Of a DNA stretch of 64,000 bases, positions 5,794-16,800 are shown piece after piece. Where the stretch lies: IMG/VR virus record IMGVR_UViG_3300036791_000759, positions 1 through 64,000 of that record; one strand, given 5' to 3'. How positions within the stretch are numbered: the stretch's first letter is position 1; every line of letters begins with the position of its first letter. A model generated the notes under the pieces. That model saw only the letters and a list, made by a program, of their open reading frames with translations, did no database searches and was not told where the DNA came from. The DNA is from a virus. A program made the position numbers and the translations under genes.

Positions 5794-8712
5794 ATGCTCG
5801 ATGCAGAAGAGTATTTAAACCGCGTCATACCCGCCGGAAACTTCCTCTGCTTTGCCTACAAAGATCCAGCCTGGAAGTTTATGGCGCATCGGTTCTGGCC
5901 CCGCGATCAGGTCGCGGCGGCGGTCAGCTGGATGCGCTACCTCAGTCACAAGCTCGATGTCTGGATCGCTGTCGCGAGCTACCGGGAAGCACGACCCGAC
6001 GGTACTGACCGCATCAAGGTGCCAAAGTTTAAGGGGAGGCGCACGGCTGACAACGCGGCGGCGATCCAGTGTTTCTTTTACGACGCCGACATTAAGCGTG
6101 AGGGTGACGGCAAGCCCCCTGAGAAAGCCTATGCCGACGATGCCGAGCTGACCCTATGGCTCAAGAAGCTGCGCGACGAACACCAGGTGCCACTGCCCAA
6201 TCTGTGGGTCCGCAGCGGTTACGGTGTGCATCTTTACTGGGTGATGGACAAGGCGCTGGAACGTGACCGCTGGGCACCCTACGCAGAGGCGTTCAAGCAG
6301 CTCCTGGTGCGGTCGGGCGCCAAGGGGGACATCGGGGTCAGCGGCGACATCGCGCGCATCCTGCGCACACCGGAGAGCTGGAACCACAAGGTGCCGGAGA
6401 ACCCGGCCCAGTGCTACGACATGACCCCCGAGCAGCTAAACCTACCGGCGTTCTACCCGACGCAGGATATGCTGCAGCTACTCGATAACTACCGTAGCAA
6501 CACTAAAAGCGAGGGGTTGAATGGCGCGGCGCCACCACGTGCCACTCCGCGCCTTGACTTATTGAACGCAGCCAGGGCCGGGCTCGAACGCAGCCCGCAC
6601 GACATGGCGCGGATCGCCGCGCACTGCCCCCAGGTCTGGCGCAGCCACGAGGAGCATGGCGCGGGTGATGGCCGCGAGCTGTGGCACCTGATGGTCAACC
6701 TGGCCTACGCCTGTCGCGACCGCGAGTGGGCCCACCGGCTGGGCGATGCGCACAAGACCTATTCGCGCGGGGACACCGACGCCAAGTACGACCAGACAGA
6801 GGCGGAGCACACCAAGAAGGATTTTGGGGCACCGTTCTGTACCAGCTTTAACACGGCGCGGACGGGGATCTGCACCACCTGCCCGCACTGGGGTCAGATC
6901 GACACCCCGTACTCGCTGGGGATCGAGACTGATGACACCGGGTTGCCGCCAGGTTACCGCCGGCACGACGGGTGGATCGAGGTCGAGGTCGAGCGCAAGG
7001 ATGAAGGCACATTCTGGCAGCGGCTGATCCGTGGGGATGTCGGTGCGCCGCTGCTGCTGGCGCTGTCCGATGGAGCCTATCGGCTGCAGTTCGACTACAC
7101 CCGCGCGGACCGGACGAGCCGCGTCGTCGTCGACGAATCAGAGTTATCGCCCAAGGCCGACACCTTGATGCGATTTTTTGCGAAATGCGGCGTGTCTCTC
7201 AATCGAAGCAATGCTTCGGCATGGGGCGATTTTATGAAATCTTGGATCGAACACCTGCGCGACCAGTGCGCCGCGCAGGAAGCACCGCCATCGTTTGGCT
7301 GGATGCTCGATACAGAAGAAGACGGTTATGCCGGCCTGGCCATCGGGGGCATTTTCTACGCCACCGACGGCACAACAAAGCCTGCCTTGCTGGGTGACCC
7401 AAAGATTCACCAGAGCTACGTCCCGCGCGGCACGCTGGCAGGATGGCAGGATGTCGCCAGCTTTGTCCTCGACGAGCGCCCCGAGCTGCAGGTCATCGTC
7501 GGCGCGGCGTTTGCCGCGCCGATCATGGAGTTTACCGGGGTCTCTGGGTGCATGAGTGTGTGGTCAAGACGGTCGGGAGCGCGCAAGTCGAGCGCCTTTG
7601 CGGTAGGCACCTCGGTGTGGTGCAACCCGCGCACCGGGATGTCGGCGCTGCGCGACACAACCAACGCGGTCCAGCACTCGCTCGCCGAGACCAAGTTTAT
7701 GCCGGTCTACTGGGATGAGATCCACACCATCTCAAAGGATCACCTGGCCCAGATGATCGAGAATTTTTTTAACATCACGCAGGGCCGGGGCCGCGCCAGA
7801 CTGGACTCGCGCATTCAGGCCCGTGAGGTCGGGCAGTGGCGCACGCTCTTTCTCACCAGTTCCAACCGGCCGCTGGCTGAGCTGATCGAGCGCGACAGGG
7901 TAATGACCGACGCCGGCAGCGTGCGGGTGTTCGAGTATCAGATCGAGCCGCAGGGATTTGCCGTCGCCCATGCTGGCACGATCGTCCAGGGTGTCGAGCG
8001 GCACTATGGGCAGGTCGGCCGGGTCTATGCCGCCTGGGTCGCGCAGCACTGGCAAACGGTGCGTGATGCGATCCTCGGTACGATCCAGAGCATTGACCAA
8101 GATTGCGGCGGGGTTGAGCCGTCCGAGCGGTTCTATGTTGCTACGGTAGCAGCAATTATTGTTGGCACCGGCGTCGCTAAGAAGCTCAAGCTCTATGACT
8201 TTGATGTTCAAGGGATCTATCAGCTCCTGATCAATAAGCTCCTGGAGCAGCGCCGAGCACGCATCGAAGCAACCCCGTTGGATGATCGCGAGCAACTTGC
8301 CTTGACTTTTAATCGCTTTTGTGAGGACAACACCGGGGCGCTGCTCGTCACCCAGGCTTTTGCCAAACCGGGCCCGAGAACAGCGACAACGATCAACGGC
8401 GAGAAGTTTATCCTGCATCAGCCACTGCCCAACGTCGCGGCGGCGATGATCCACATCGGGCTCGACGACACCGAGGTGCGCTTTAACCGCACGGCGTTTG
8501 AGAAGTGGTGCTTTGACCACCACATCCCCGCCAAGCCAATGCTCTCGCTCATGTATAAATGCTGGGGAGCCGTCGAGACCAGGGCGGAGATCGCACGCGG
8601 GACCAACTACACGACGGGCAGTATTGTTTACCGTGTGTGTATCTCGCTTACTCAGCCGGAACTACAGCATCATTTATCAATGTGGGGGAAACCAAATGGT
8701 GGTGCCCCATGA
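5794..8712 (+). CDS. Primase-helicase (AEP-type primase + DUF927-like ATPase)
   Basis: A 972-residue replication enzyme. The N-terminal primase-polymerase-like part shows FFYDADIK near residue 94 (metal-binding acidic pair), SGYGVHLYWV, and DIARILRTPESWNHK, as in archaeo-eukaryotic-type primases of phages and plasmids. The C-terminal ATPase has Walker B MPVYWDEIH near 639 and sensor-like LFLTSSNRPL. The expected Walker A (near residue 590) reads SGARKSSA, so the Gly before Lys is Arg. It should prime and unwind the phage genome. It overlaps the excisionase-like gene by ATGA. Confidence 0.87.
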   Translation: MLDAEEYLNRVIPAGNFLCFAYKDPAWKFMAHRFWPRDQVAAAVSWMRYLSHKLDVWIAVASYREARPDGTDRIKVPKFKGRRTADNAAAIQCFFYDADIKREGDGKPPEKAYADDAELTLWLKKLRDEHQVPLPNLWVRSGYGVHLYWVMDKALERDRWAPYAEAFKQLLVRSGAKGDIGVSGDIARILRTPESWNHKVPENPAQCYDMTPEQLNLPAFYPTQDMLQLLDNYRSNTKSEGLNGAAPPRATPRLDLLNAARAGLERSPHDMARIAAHCPQVWRSHEEHGAGDGRELWHLMVNLAYACRDREWAHRLGDAHKTYSRGDTDAKYDQTEAEHTKKDFGAPFCTSFNTARTGICTTCPHWGQIDTPYSLGIETDDTGLPPGYRRHDGWIEVEVERKDEGTFWQRLIRGDVGAPLLLALSDGAYRLQFDYTRADRTSRVVVDESELSPKADTLMRFFAKCGVSLNRSNASAWGDFMKSWIEHLRDQCAAQEAPPSFGWMLDTEEDGYAGLAIGGIFYATDGTTKPALLGDPKIHQSYVPRGTLAGWQDVASFVLDERPELQVIVGAAFAAPIMEFTGVSGCMSVWSRRSGARKSSAFAVGTSVWCNPRTGMSALRDTTNAVQHSLAETKFMPVYWDEIHTISKDHLAQMIENFFNITQGRGRARLDSRIQAREVGQWRTLFLTSSNRPLAELIERDRVMTDAGSVRVFEYQIEPQGFAVAHAGTIVQGVERHYGQVGRVYAAWVAQHWQTVRDAILGTIQSIDQDCGGVEPSERFYVATVAAIIVGTGVAKKLKLYDFDVQGIYQLLINKLLEQRRARIEATPLDDREQLALTFNRFCEDNTGALLVTQAFAKPGPRTATTINGEKFILHQPLPNVAAAMIHIGLDDTEVRFNRTAFEKWCFDHHIPAKPMLSLMYKCWGAVETRAEIARGTNYTTGSIVYRVCISLTQPELQHHLSMWGKPNGGAP
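6486..6500. promoter_or_regulatory. Motif A site inside coding sequence
   Basis: TAACTACCGTAGCAA is read as NYRSN in the primase-helicase gene. Confidence 0.5.
8138..8152. promoter_or_regulatory. Motif A site inside coding sequence
   Basis: TTGCTACGGTAGCAG (opposite central base) is read as VATVAA in the primase-helicase gene. Confidence 0.5.
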
Positions 8713-9107
8713 CTACTGAGATCCTCACCCTAAACGAAGTCGCAACAAAATATAAATTCAGCGAGCGTTGGGTCCGCGACTTCATCCGCGCTCGCAACAT
8801 CCCTGTGCTGCGAAGCAAAAACTTTATCCGCTTTGATCAGCACGCCATCAACCGCTTTGAAGAGGAGCTGCGTACCCCATGTCGCACCTTAAAGTTAGAG
8901 AACGAGCCGATCGCCCCGGCACCTTCCAGATCACGGGAACGGTCCCAGGGTATGACCGCCTACGACAGACTGCTAAATCGACCACCAAGAAACTCGCCAA
9001 CGAAGAAGCCGCCATCCTCGAAGCCCGCATGCTCCGAGAAGCCTTCCACGGCAAGCCCAACGGTCGTGCCGATCGCTGGTTTGCCGAGATTGCCGAAGCT
9101 TACTTGA
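8709..9107 (+). CDS. Excisionase-like helix-turn-helix protein
   Basis: Residues 1-55 (LTLNEVATKYKFSERWVRDFIRARNIPVLRS...) match the winged-helix/MerR-like DNA-binding fold used by Xis/AlpA-type directionality factors. It starts within the stop of the primase gene and lies immediately before integrase, supporting a recombination-directionality or regulatory role. The C-terminal 77 residues are Pro/Ser/Lys-rich and disordered, and overlap the integrase gene by 229 bases in another frame. The tail may be a by-product of an open frame, although no earlier stop exists. Confidence 0.72.
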   Translation: MTTEILTLNEVATKYKFSERWVRDFIRARNIPVLRSKNFIRFDQHAINRFEEELRTPCRTLKLENEPIAPAPSRSRERSQGMTAYDRLLNRPPRNSPTKKPPSSKPACSEKPSTASPTVVPIAGLPRLPKLT

Positions 9108-9991
9108 ACTTTGAAGATCGCCACCCGGCGCAGGAAGCACGGGTCGTGGCGGTCAGCAAGGCGCTAGGTGACATCAAAGCAAGTGCGGTGACCCAGGATG
9201 TCGTAGACGGGTTGCGCGCGACGATGTTCAAGCGAACCAGCAAGCCGGCACGTAACAGCATCAAAGCATTTATCGTGATGCCGATTAGCGTCGTCTTGAA
9301 CTTTGGCTGGCGGCGTGGTTGGTGCAACAAGGTCGGGTTTGAGCTGCCAAAAGAGAGCGCCGAAGAGAAGGAATCTAAACGCCCGAAAGTCCTCCTGCCA
9401 GTCGAGGCATGGGCACTCGTCGACGCCGCCGTACCACATTTGCAGCCGATCCTCATGACCATGTTTGGGATTGGCTCGCGGGTCGCTGAGACGCTCAACA
9501 TTGATTGGAAGAATGTCGACCTGATGGCAGGGAGGGTATCTTATATCCAGAAGGGTGGGCGTTGGCGCCACGGCGTTTTGTTGCCGCCCGCCGTCGTTAC
9601 CGCGCTGGCTAATCTGCCCGGTCCCCGAGAAGGCAAAGTCTTTCTCAACACGCGCGGCCGGGGTACGCGCGGGCGCCATGCGTATAAGCCGCGCCTAACC
9701 GGCGGCCAGATCAGAAGCGGGTTTATCGGGGCACTAAAGCGAGCTGGTCTTTCCGGTCGGGATATCACCCCGCATGACTGCCGCCATAGCTATGCGAGCT
9801 GGCACATGGCGATCTGGAAGAACCCACTCAAGCTAAAGGTTGATGGTGGATGGGACAGCACCGCGACGCTGGAAATTTATATGCACCTCATTCCCGAGGG
9901 GCACGAAGCCGAGATCCTCAAATTTTGGGGCTATCGTGTCGATGACACCAAACTGGCACCAAGCATCCGGGAGATACTATTAAGTGCTTGA
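8879..9991 (+). CDS. int: Tyrosine-family site-specific integrase
   Basis: A 370-residue integrase with an N-terminal arm-binding-like region (GTFQITGTVPGYDRLRQTAKS), a SAM-like core-binding domain (about residues 65-150) and a catalytic domain. The catalytic set is complete: Arg near 200 (GSRVAETLNIDW), Lys in the QKGGRWRHG hairpin, HDCRHSYAS (HxxR) near 298, GGW in place of the usual GH, and Tyr in EIYMHL near 334. It integrates or excises the prophage. The start chosen is the first Met that keeps the arm domain; it lies deep inside the preceding gene. No attP core could be confirmed. Confidence 0.93.
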   Translation: MSHLKVRERADRPGTFQITGTVPGYDRLRQTAKSTTKKLANEEAAILEARMLREAFHGKPNGRADRWFAEIAEAYLNFEDRHPAQEARVVAVSKALGDIKASAVTQDVVDGLRATMFKRTSKPARNSIKAFIVMPISVVLNFGWRRGWCNKVGFELPKESAEEKESKRPKVLLPVEAWALVDAAVPHLQPILMTMFGIGSRVAETLNIDWKNVDLMAGRVSYIQKGGRWRHGVLLPPAVVTALANLPGPREGKVFLNTRGRGTRGRHAYKPRLTGGQIRSGFIGALKRAGLSGRDITPHDCRHSYASWHMAIWKNPLKLKVDGGWDSTATLEIYMHLIPEGHEAEILKFWGYRVDDTKLAPSIREILLSA

Positions 9992-10222
9992 TTATACAAT
10001 AGTAAATCAGACCTACCAACTTATCCTCCCGGTTTGGTAGTCGGCCAGGAGAAATGCCAGGGTTTCGTAGCCTTTGCAATAGTTTATTAGTAAGCAAGGG
10101 CTACGAACACCCACCCAGAAAACCCCTAAAAAGCGTGAACAAACCGTGTCTTTCTACACCAGGCTGGCACCAGGTGTTCGCGCTGTGTACTCATGGTTGA
10201 ATTTATAGGACTTATATACACG
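9992..10222. other. Intergenic region after integrase, candidate attP
   Basis: No gene is seen. It contains an inverted repeat: TTCGTAGCCTTTGC (10064-10077) and GCAAGGGCTACGAA (10094-10107), 14 bases with one G-T pair around a 16-base AT-rich spacer, which may be integrase-related or a transcript end. A further imperfect hairpin (ACACCAGG...CCAGGTGT) and a motif B variant (10204-10216) follow. Integrase on one side and the convergent virion operon on the other make this the likeliest place for attP, but the core was not identified. Confidence 0.45.
10204..10216. promoter_or_regulatory. Motif B variant
   Basis: TATAG-GAC-TTATA has one mismatch in the right arm. It lies between the convergent ends of integrase and the - strand operon. 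Confidence 0.4.
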
Positions 10223-10475
10223 CTAAGCAGTCCCCTTGATCTCCGGCTTCCCCTCGAACCGCGCGATCATCTCGGAGTCATTGGGGGGGCCGCGCCGGCT
10301 TTGGAATGCCGAAGGCTTCGCGGAACACGTCCCCCAGCCGCTTGAAGTCATAGATAGAGAGACGGCGTTTCAGATCGTCGGGCAGCCGAGCGTAGTAGCG
10401 ATCCCAGCCCCCAGTGAGGCGCAAGGCTTCGCGCTCCTCCGCAGTCTCGGGAATGTCTAGTTCGATCTCTTTCAT
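10223..10475 (-). pseudogene. Small acidic phage protein with homopolymer frameshift
   Basis: From the ATG at 10475 the frame encodes 65 residues (MKEIELDIPETAEEREAL...) and stops at 10278, just past a run of seven C (G7 on +, 10283-10289). With six C the protein continues NDSEMIARFEGKPEIKGTA to a stop at 10223, giving 83 residues. The continuation looks coding, so this is a sequencing or assembly error, a real decay mutation, or slippage-based frameshifting. The ATG overlaps the stop of the upstream gene. Function unknown. Confidence 0.6.
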
Positions 10476-10621
10476 CAGAGGATCCTCAAGGTGTGGAGAA
10501 CCAGAAACCAGAGCAGGAGCGAAAACACAAAGGCCCCGAGCAGACCCCATCTGCGGTGGGGCCTGTGCTCATGGTTGTTGTCTTCGTTGACGCTAGCCAG
10601 GTGGAGGGCGAGGCGGCTCAT
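10475..10621 (-). CDS. 48-residue single-pass membrane protein
   Basis: A polar, His/Arg-rich N-terminus (residues 1-23) is followed by one strong transmembrane segment (about 25-45, LLGAFVFSLLLWFLVLHTL). The stop overlaps the next start. It lies at the end of the virion operon, a place where small lysis proteins (holin or spanin components) can occur, but nothing in the sequence shows a lysis function. Confidence 0.55.
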   Translation of the reverse strand: MSRLALHLASVNEDNNHEHRPHRRWGLLGAFVFSLLLWFLVLHTLRIL

Positions 10622-10661
10622 GTGGATCCTCCTAGTGTAGGAGAACTATATTATAGGTCCA

Positions 10662-10811
10662 CTAGAATGACCGCAATGCAGAGCGTCGCCGGCGCCCAAA
10701 GAAGTTGTGGATCGATGGGCGCAGCTCGGCTTCGAGCATGCGCTCCCGCAGCTCGTCGCAATAGCGCCGCTCCTCCTCGATCTCCTCCTCGGTGAGGTCG
10801 TAGTAAGCCAC
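10662..10811 (-). CDS. 49-residue charged protein
   Basis: Starting from a GTG, the product is acidic at first (YYDLTEEEIEEERRYCDELRERMLEAE) and ends very basic (GRRRRSALRSF). It follows the giant polyvalent gene with a 25-base gap. The start is uncertain because no clear ribosome-binding site is visible. Function unknown. Confidence 0.4.
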   Translation of the reverse strand: MAYYDLTEEEIEEERRYCDELRERMLEAELRPSIHNFFGRRRRSALRSF

Positions 10812-10824
10812 CTCGGGAGGGCGG

Positions 10825-10839
10825 TTGCTACCGTAGCTA
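10825..10839. promoter_or_regulatory. Motif A site at the 3' end of the giant gene
   Basis: TTGCTACCGTAGCTA overlaps the stop codon of the polyvalent gene and lies 14 bases upstream of the GTG of the next - strand ORF. Confidence 0.5.
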
Positions 10840-13800
10840 CTGGGCAAAGCGGCCTGCTTGCTGCATGTCGCGCAGCTGCTTCGGCGGCACGCGCAGCCCA
10901 TAAGTGCCGGGGGTCATCACGGCGCGCTGGCGCTGGGTCAGCGCGTCCTTGATCTGCGGCATGGTGATTGGGGTTGACGGGTGGTCGCGGTTGTATTGCC
11001 AGATCATCGTCATCGCCGCGCCCCGGTCCTTCGGGTCGGCGTTGAGGTAGGCGTTCATCGCCCGGCTGCGCCCCTCCAGGGTCTCGTCGCGCAGGTCGAT
11101 CTCAGCCTGGCGTGCCTCGCGACCCGAGGACACATCCGACGGGTTGAACCCAAGCCCCTTGGCGACCGCGTCATAGGCCGAGACCGGCGGCAGGATCTGC
11201 CGGCCCTGCGTGTCGGTGACCCCCTGATTATAAAACCGGTACGCCTGCATCACATCGTGGACCGGGCGCGGCATCAAACTCTCGGCCGCCTTCCCCCAGT
11301 TCCCGCCGTTGAGGATCTGGCTGAGCCCACTCGCGACCTGGGTCAGGTTATCACCCGCCGCGCCGGTCATCGCCGCACCCAGCGTCGCCATCAGGTCTTT
11401 CGACTTGAACGATGTGATCTCTGGCAGGTCCACGGCGTTAGCCAGCTTAAGAGACCGATGCAAATCCACTCTTGCCAGTGTCGGCAAACCGCGAGCGATC
11501 ACTTCGCTCGCGGTTTTTCCGTAATGGTCCCGGGTCCAGTTGCGCACCGCATTTTCCAGGTCAGCCGAAGTGTGCGGCTTCTGGTCGCCGCTAAAGAGAT
11601 CGTAGAGCCCGAGGCCGACCGCGAGAGGCAGCGAGCCAAAGACGCTGGCGGTGACCCCCGAGAGCAGTGCATGGCTCGTCAGGATGGCGCCCAGCGCCTT
11701 GACCGCCTCGCTGCGGCCGCGCCCGCCACCCGTATAGATGTCGTGCGCCAGGTTGCCCATCAGCGAGTACATGTGCATCCCGTAGAGCTTGTACTGCAGG
11801 ATGGGCCCGCCCAGCGCACCCAGCTTGCCGACCAGGCTCGGCCGGTTGTGCAGGTTGTAGTTGGGCATCGCCTCGCGCGCGGTCTGCACCGCGTAGTCAA
11901 CCGCCTTTCCGACATCACCGTTTGATTTGCGCATCTCCAGGTCGAACGCCGCCTTGGCGATCGCCGTGCGGTTCATGCTGTCCACCGCGTGCTCGCCGGC
12001 GGCAAACATATTCATCACGCCGGCGGGCAAGCCTACGGCTTTGCCGTACTTGCCGCCAAAGTCGAACGATCCCGAATCGCTCGCCATGCGCTGGATCTCG
12101 CGCACCATCGAGTGATCGACCAGGCCGGCGGCGTTGAGCGCGTTCATCAGCTGGTTGGCGTGGGCCTCGGGCATGCCGCGCTGAACCATGCGGTCCCGGT
12201 AGAGGGCGCTCGTGTTCCAGTCAGAGTTCTGGATCTCCTGCTTGATTGCTTTCATCGCGTTGCGGCCGCCGGTGCTGAGCGCGGTCCCAGCCAGGTCGCG
12301 AACGGCCTTACCCAACGAAACACTGGCGGCACCAAACCCGTGTCGCGCCCCCATGAGGCTCGTCGCGTTGGAGTGCGCGTCGGCGAGCTGCACCACCATG
12401 TGCGCCGGCCGCATCAGGTTCATGATGAACGAGAAGGTGGAGAGCGCGTGCGGCGCGCGCCCAAGGATGCCGCCCGAGTTATCGACCGGCCGCAGCCGGT
12501 TGCGCATCTCGTCGCGGATCATGCCCGCCCGCTGCAGATCGGCGCTGTTCACGGTGTCGCCGCTCCGGCGCATTCCGTCGAGGTGCCGGTCCATCGCATC
12601 GAGCGCATTAACCTGGGTTGCGCCGTGCTTTAACCACCCCATCCGCGCGCTGTAGGCGAGGAAGTCGTTGGCCAGGTTCCTCGCCTGGTCGGTCGACGCA
12701 CCCAGCACACCCTCGCGTCGGGCACGCAGCGCGTTGGATTGGTTCCGCGTGCCGGCGCGCAACTGCATCTCGGCATAGGCATCGAGCGCACGGTTGCGCT
12801 GCGCCTCGGTGAGCCCCGCCCGATCAAACGCATCGGAGAGCTGACCCAGCGACCCGGCGGAGTTGCGCACCTGGTCCTGCTGCGAACGCAGGAAGACCCG
12901 CGAGACTTCTTCCTCTTTATACCCCTCGCTGTTGAGGAGTTCCTGGCGTCGCGCCTGCGCCTGGCTCTCACGCTCGAAGAACTCGACGCCATAACGCGGA
13001 CCGCCGCGCTCGCCATAGCGGACGATGTAGTCGCCGTACCGGCGCAGCGGGAAGTAATCCCCACGCACATAACCGGCCCGCTGCAAGCGGCCGATCTCGC
13101 GCACCACATTGCGCGAGTTCTGCCATCGCTCACCAAACGCCTGCGCCACCGGCGAGGCGTCGGGGTCGTCGATCATCTTCTGGATACCCTCGCGGGTGCG
13201 CACCTCGCCTGTGATCGACGCGCGCTGCGCCGGTGTGCTGTCGGGCAGGAAACTCTGCATCGCGTGATCCAGCTCGGCCCGGCGCTCGGCGTTATAGGTC
13301 TCGCGGTAGTAATCCCGCAGGTTCCGGTAGGTCTCCTGGCCACGCTGCCCCAACGCCTCATAGCGGTCGTTGAGCTGCTTGAGGCGCGCTTGGCTCTCCT
13401 CGGTCGTCAGGTGCGCGTTGGCGCGCGGGTCGCGATCCCCCAGCCTGGCCTCGGCCAGGGTCGCATCATTCATCAGCTGCGCAACCTTAGCGCCGTCGGC
13501 ACCCTCGCGCAGCCGCCCGACCATGCGCTGGATAAAATTGCCGTATTTGTCGCGCTCGTCCTTGGTCGCCGCCGCCCTGGCTTCGACCGCCGTGCGGTAG
13601 TCGGTGAGGGAATTACCCGGTGCTTCCTTGTCACGGCTCTCGAAGAGCCTCCGACCAAAAGAGTGGATCGCATCCAGATTCGCCACGTTGAGCGCACCCC
13701 GGAAGAGCGGGCGCGAGGCAAAGTCCCTGAGTATCTTCCGCCCCGCCGCTGTCGCCTCAGACGGCGCCATCAACGGGTCATCGACCGCAACCCGGTTCAG

Positions 13801-16800
13801 ATCCTCGGTATGCGATTCGAGATGAGACCCAACAGCTCCCGACTCGGTTATCCCCAGATCACGCGCGTGGATATCCCGATAGAGCGCGCCCGTGCCAACC
13901 ACCTGGGTTGTCGGGTCGAGGACGCGATCGAGAACCGAAGCGTTCTTTAGCCCGAAGATCCTGCCAACCCAGGTCTTGAACCCTTCCCAGGCATTGGTTA
14001 TGCCCTTCGCGGGGCCAAACCCTTCGCGCGACAGCGCGTTACGCAGAATAGGAGACGCCTCGTTGCGCGCGAGCACGGCTTTCAGGCTGGGGTTGGTCAT
14101 CAGCATGGAGACCAGCTCGCGCCGGTTCTGCATGGCGTAATTGAGCCAGTGCCGCTCGGTGCTGGTGAGCTTATCGGAAGCAGCAATGCGCCCTAGCTCA
14201 CTGTGGATTGCGTCCAGCGCCCGTATGTGGCTGCGCTCCAGAGGCGACAGGGTTTCGGGGGGCTTACTCTCCAGCCGACGCAGGTAATGATCAGTCGCTC
14301 CATGAACCAGTTCATGCAGCGCTGTCTCTATATTTGACTGAGACCGTACTCGCCCACCTGCCTGAAGCCTCGCGATGTCCTCAGGGGTGCCGTACTTTGT
14401 GTTTACTTCAATAGCATCCCGGCCGGGATAGTACGCCCCAGCAGCGGTGTCACCTGCCTTTGTCGCTTGGAACGGTATGTCAGGCAGGATGCGTCGCAGC
14501 CGCCGCGCCAGCGCCACCAGGTCAGGCGTGATCGCACGCGGCCCGGTGTGGCCGGTGATCGCATCAAGGACTTCGTGCGCTCCGACCCGCTCGCCGTTGG
14601 CAATGCGATCAAAGATGGCACGCACTGGCGCATTGACTTCCGGCCGCCGGGCAGAAACAGCCGGGTGCTCGGGAGCCGGCTCGGTGGTTGTTCCAGCCTC
14701 GGAGCGTTCCGTGTCGCCAAACTTGGCGAACTCATCCAGCATTCGCTGCTCGGCGGCGGCGCGCTCCTCGGCAGGGTCGGGTAACCGGTCGATAATGTCC
14801 CGCAGCCCCGACTCAGTGTACTTCATCACGTCGGAGCGGTTGATCTCGCGCTCCGCCGCCGACCGCTTGCGCCCGGTCAGCTCGCCGGCCTCGGCCGCGC
14901 GCTGCACCGACGCGATGCGCTCGGGCAGCGACTGACCGGGTGCGGTCATCTTATCGAGAACGTTCTGCACATAGTCGCGGAACGTGGCATGGAGGCGCGG
15001 CCGCCCGGCGCCCGCTGGCTGCTCGCCATAGGTGGCGTGCGCCTCCTCGGGGGTCATCTCACCACTCAAAACCTGGTCGAGATAGTCCTTGGCAAAGCGG
15101 GTTTTGTTGGTGGTCTGCTCGCTGCGCTCACCCACGCCCTCGGCGGTGGCCAGCTCGGGTATCCCTGCGGCCGCCGCTCTGGGCGCCTCTTCGCCCTTGA
15201 CCGGGACCGTGCCCGGTTCGAGGCGTGCGGAGCTGGCTAAACCTTCGGCCTCGGCCCGCGCCTCGTCGGCCATGCCCGACGATCGCCCGCGTGCTGGCAC
15301 TGGTGGTTCCTGCTCGGGTGTCGGCTCAGCGACAAACACATTGCCGCGCTTGGGCGCCGGCTGTGTCTTCTTGGCCTGGCGTGCCTTGAGCTGCTCGCCC
15401 ACTGTCGGGCCACCGGCCTTGGCTGCCTCGACACTCGGCGGTCCCTCGTAGCCCTCGACGTGCTTTTGCAACAGGTCGGTGATCCGCTGGGGGTAGTTGC
15501 GCCTGACAGCCTGTTCGAGCAGCTCGGCGGCGCGCTGCTGCGCGGCGTCGTTGGGTGCCTTCCACGCCTCCTTGCCCGACCCGGCGTCGGCAATCGTGCC
15601 ATCGTCGGCGACAAATTTGCCCGTCGTCTTGCCGGTCTTGGCGTTGGTCATATCGGCCGCGACGGTGCCGTCGTCGTTCTGGCGCACAGAGTAATGCTCA
15701 CCCAGCGGCTTGCTGGGGATCTGCTTTGGTTCCGAGGGTTCCTTGCCCGGAGTAACCCCCGGTGTCTCCGGCGCAGCCCCCTGGGGAGGAGACACCGTTG
15801 GCTGCGCCGGAGCCCGCTCTCCGGCCGGTTCCACCGCGCTGCTGGGTGTAACAGCTTCGGCCGGTGCCCCTTCGGCGGAGGCAAGCTGCACACCCGGTGC
15901 GCGCTGCCGGGCGAACGCCAGCGCCTGTTCGGGTGTGTCCCCCACCGCGATGACGTTGCCGTCGGTGTTCTTGACCACGACCGCACCAGGCGGGCCGGTG
16001 TGGTCGGGCTCGACGGTGAAACCTTCTGGTGTTGCTACCGTAGCACCGGCCCCGCCACCGGGTCCGCCAGCTGTTGGAGGGGCGGGCGGTGGCGGGGACG
16101 GCGGCTCGCCGCCTGCGTCCGTAGGGGGTGGGGGAGGCGGCTCACCTGGGGGAACATCGGGACCGCCGCGAACATCCGGCCGCTGGCCGGCACGCACGGC
16201 GGCAAGGCTCAGATCCGGCGCCTGGATCACCGGGGGTGCGGTCTGCGGCGAAGGCGGCGGGAGCGCCGGCTGCGCTGGTGGTGGCGCCTGATCGGGTGGC
16301 AGTGGCGGAACACCTGGGGGTGATCCCGTCGGCTGCGCTGGCGGCTCGTAGGGAGTTGGGCCCGGCGCCATCTCGGTTGGGGAGACCTGACCGGGACCAG
16401 GCGGCACGTTGACGACATCGGGGCGGTTGCCCGTGCCCGGCGGCGGCAGCTGCGGGGGTGCGGGTGGAGTCGGTGCCGGCGGGTAGCTCGGGACAATGTC
16501 GGACCCCGAGACCTGACCCGGCCCGGTTGGCGGCACATTGATCACATCGGGACGGTTGCCCGGGCCCGGCGCCGGTAACGCCAGCGTGAGCGCGGCCGTG
16601 TTGGCAGGATCAACCGGTGGCGTGTTGTCGGCGGTGTTGGGCACCAGCTTGCCGCCGACATAACGATAGCCGGCGTGCGCTGCCTCGCCTGCCGCCGTGC
16701 CGGTGACTGCACCGATCGCCGCCGACGTTACGTCAGAGCCAATCTCGGCGGCCGTCTTGCCTTGGGAAACATCCTGCAGCGCCGTGCCAGTCGCCGCGAT

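Noticed and set aside
10064-10107. Inverted repeat after integrase as the attP core
   Set aside because: The 16-base spacer is longer than a usual 6-8 base tyrosine-recombinase crossover, and no tRNA-like target sequence is visible; it could equally be a transcript end.
12739-13950. 403-codon open frame on the + strand opposite the giant gene
   Set aside because: It is Arg/Val/Leu-rich with no domain pattern, has no ribosome-binding site, and lies opposite a clear protein with recognised motifs. GC-rich antisense frames stay open by composition.
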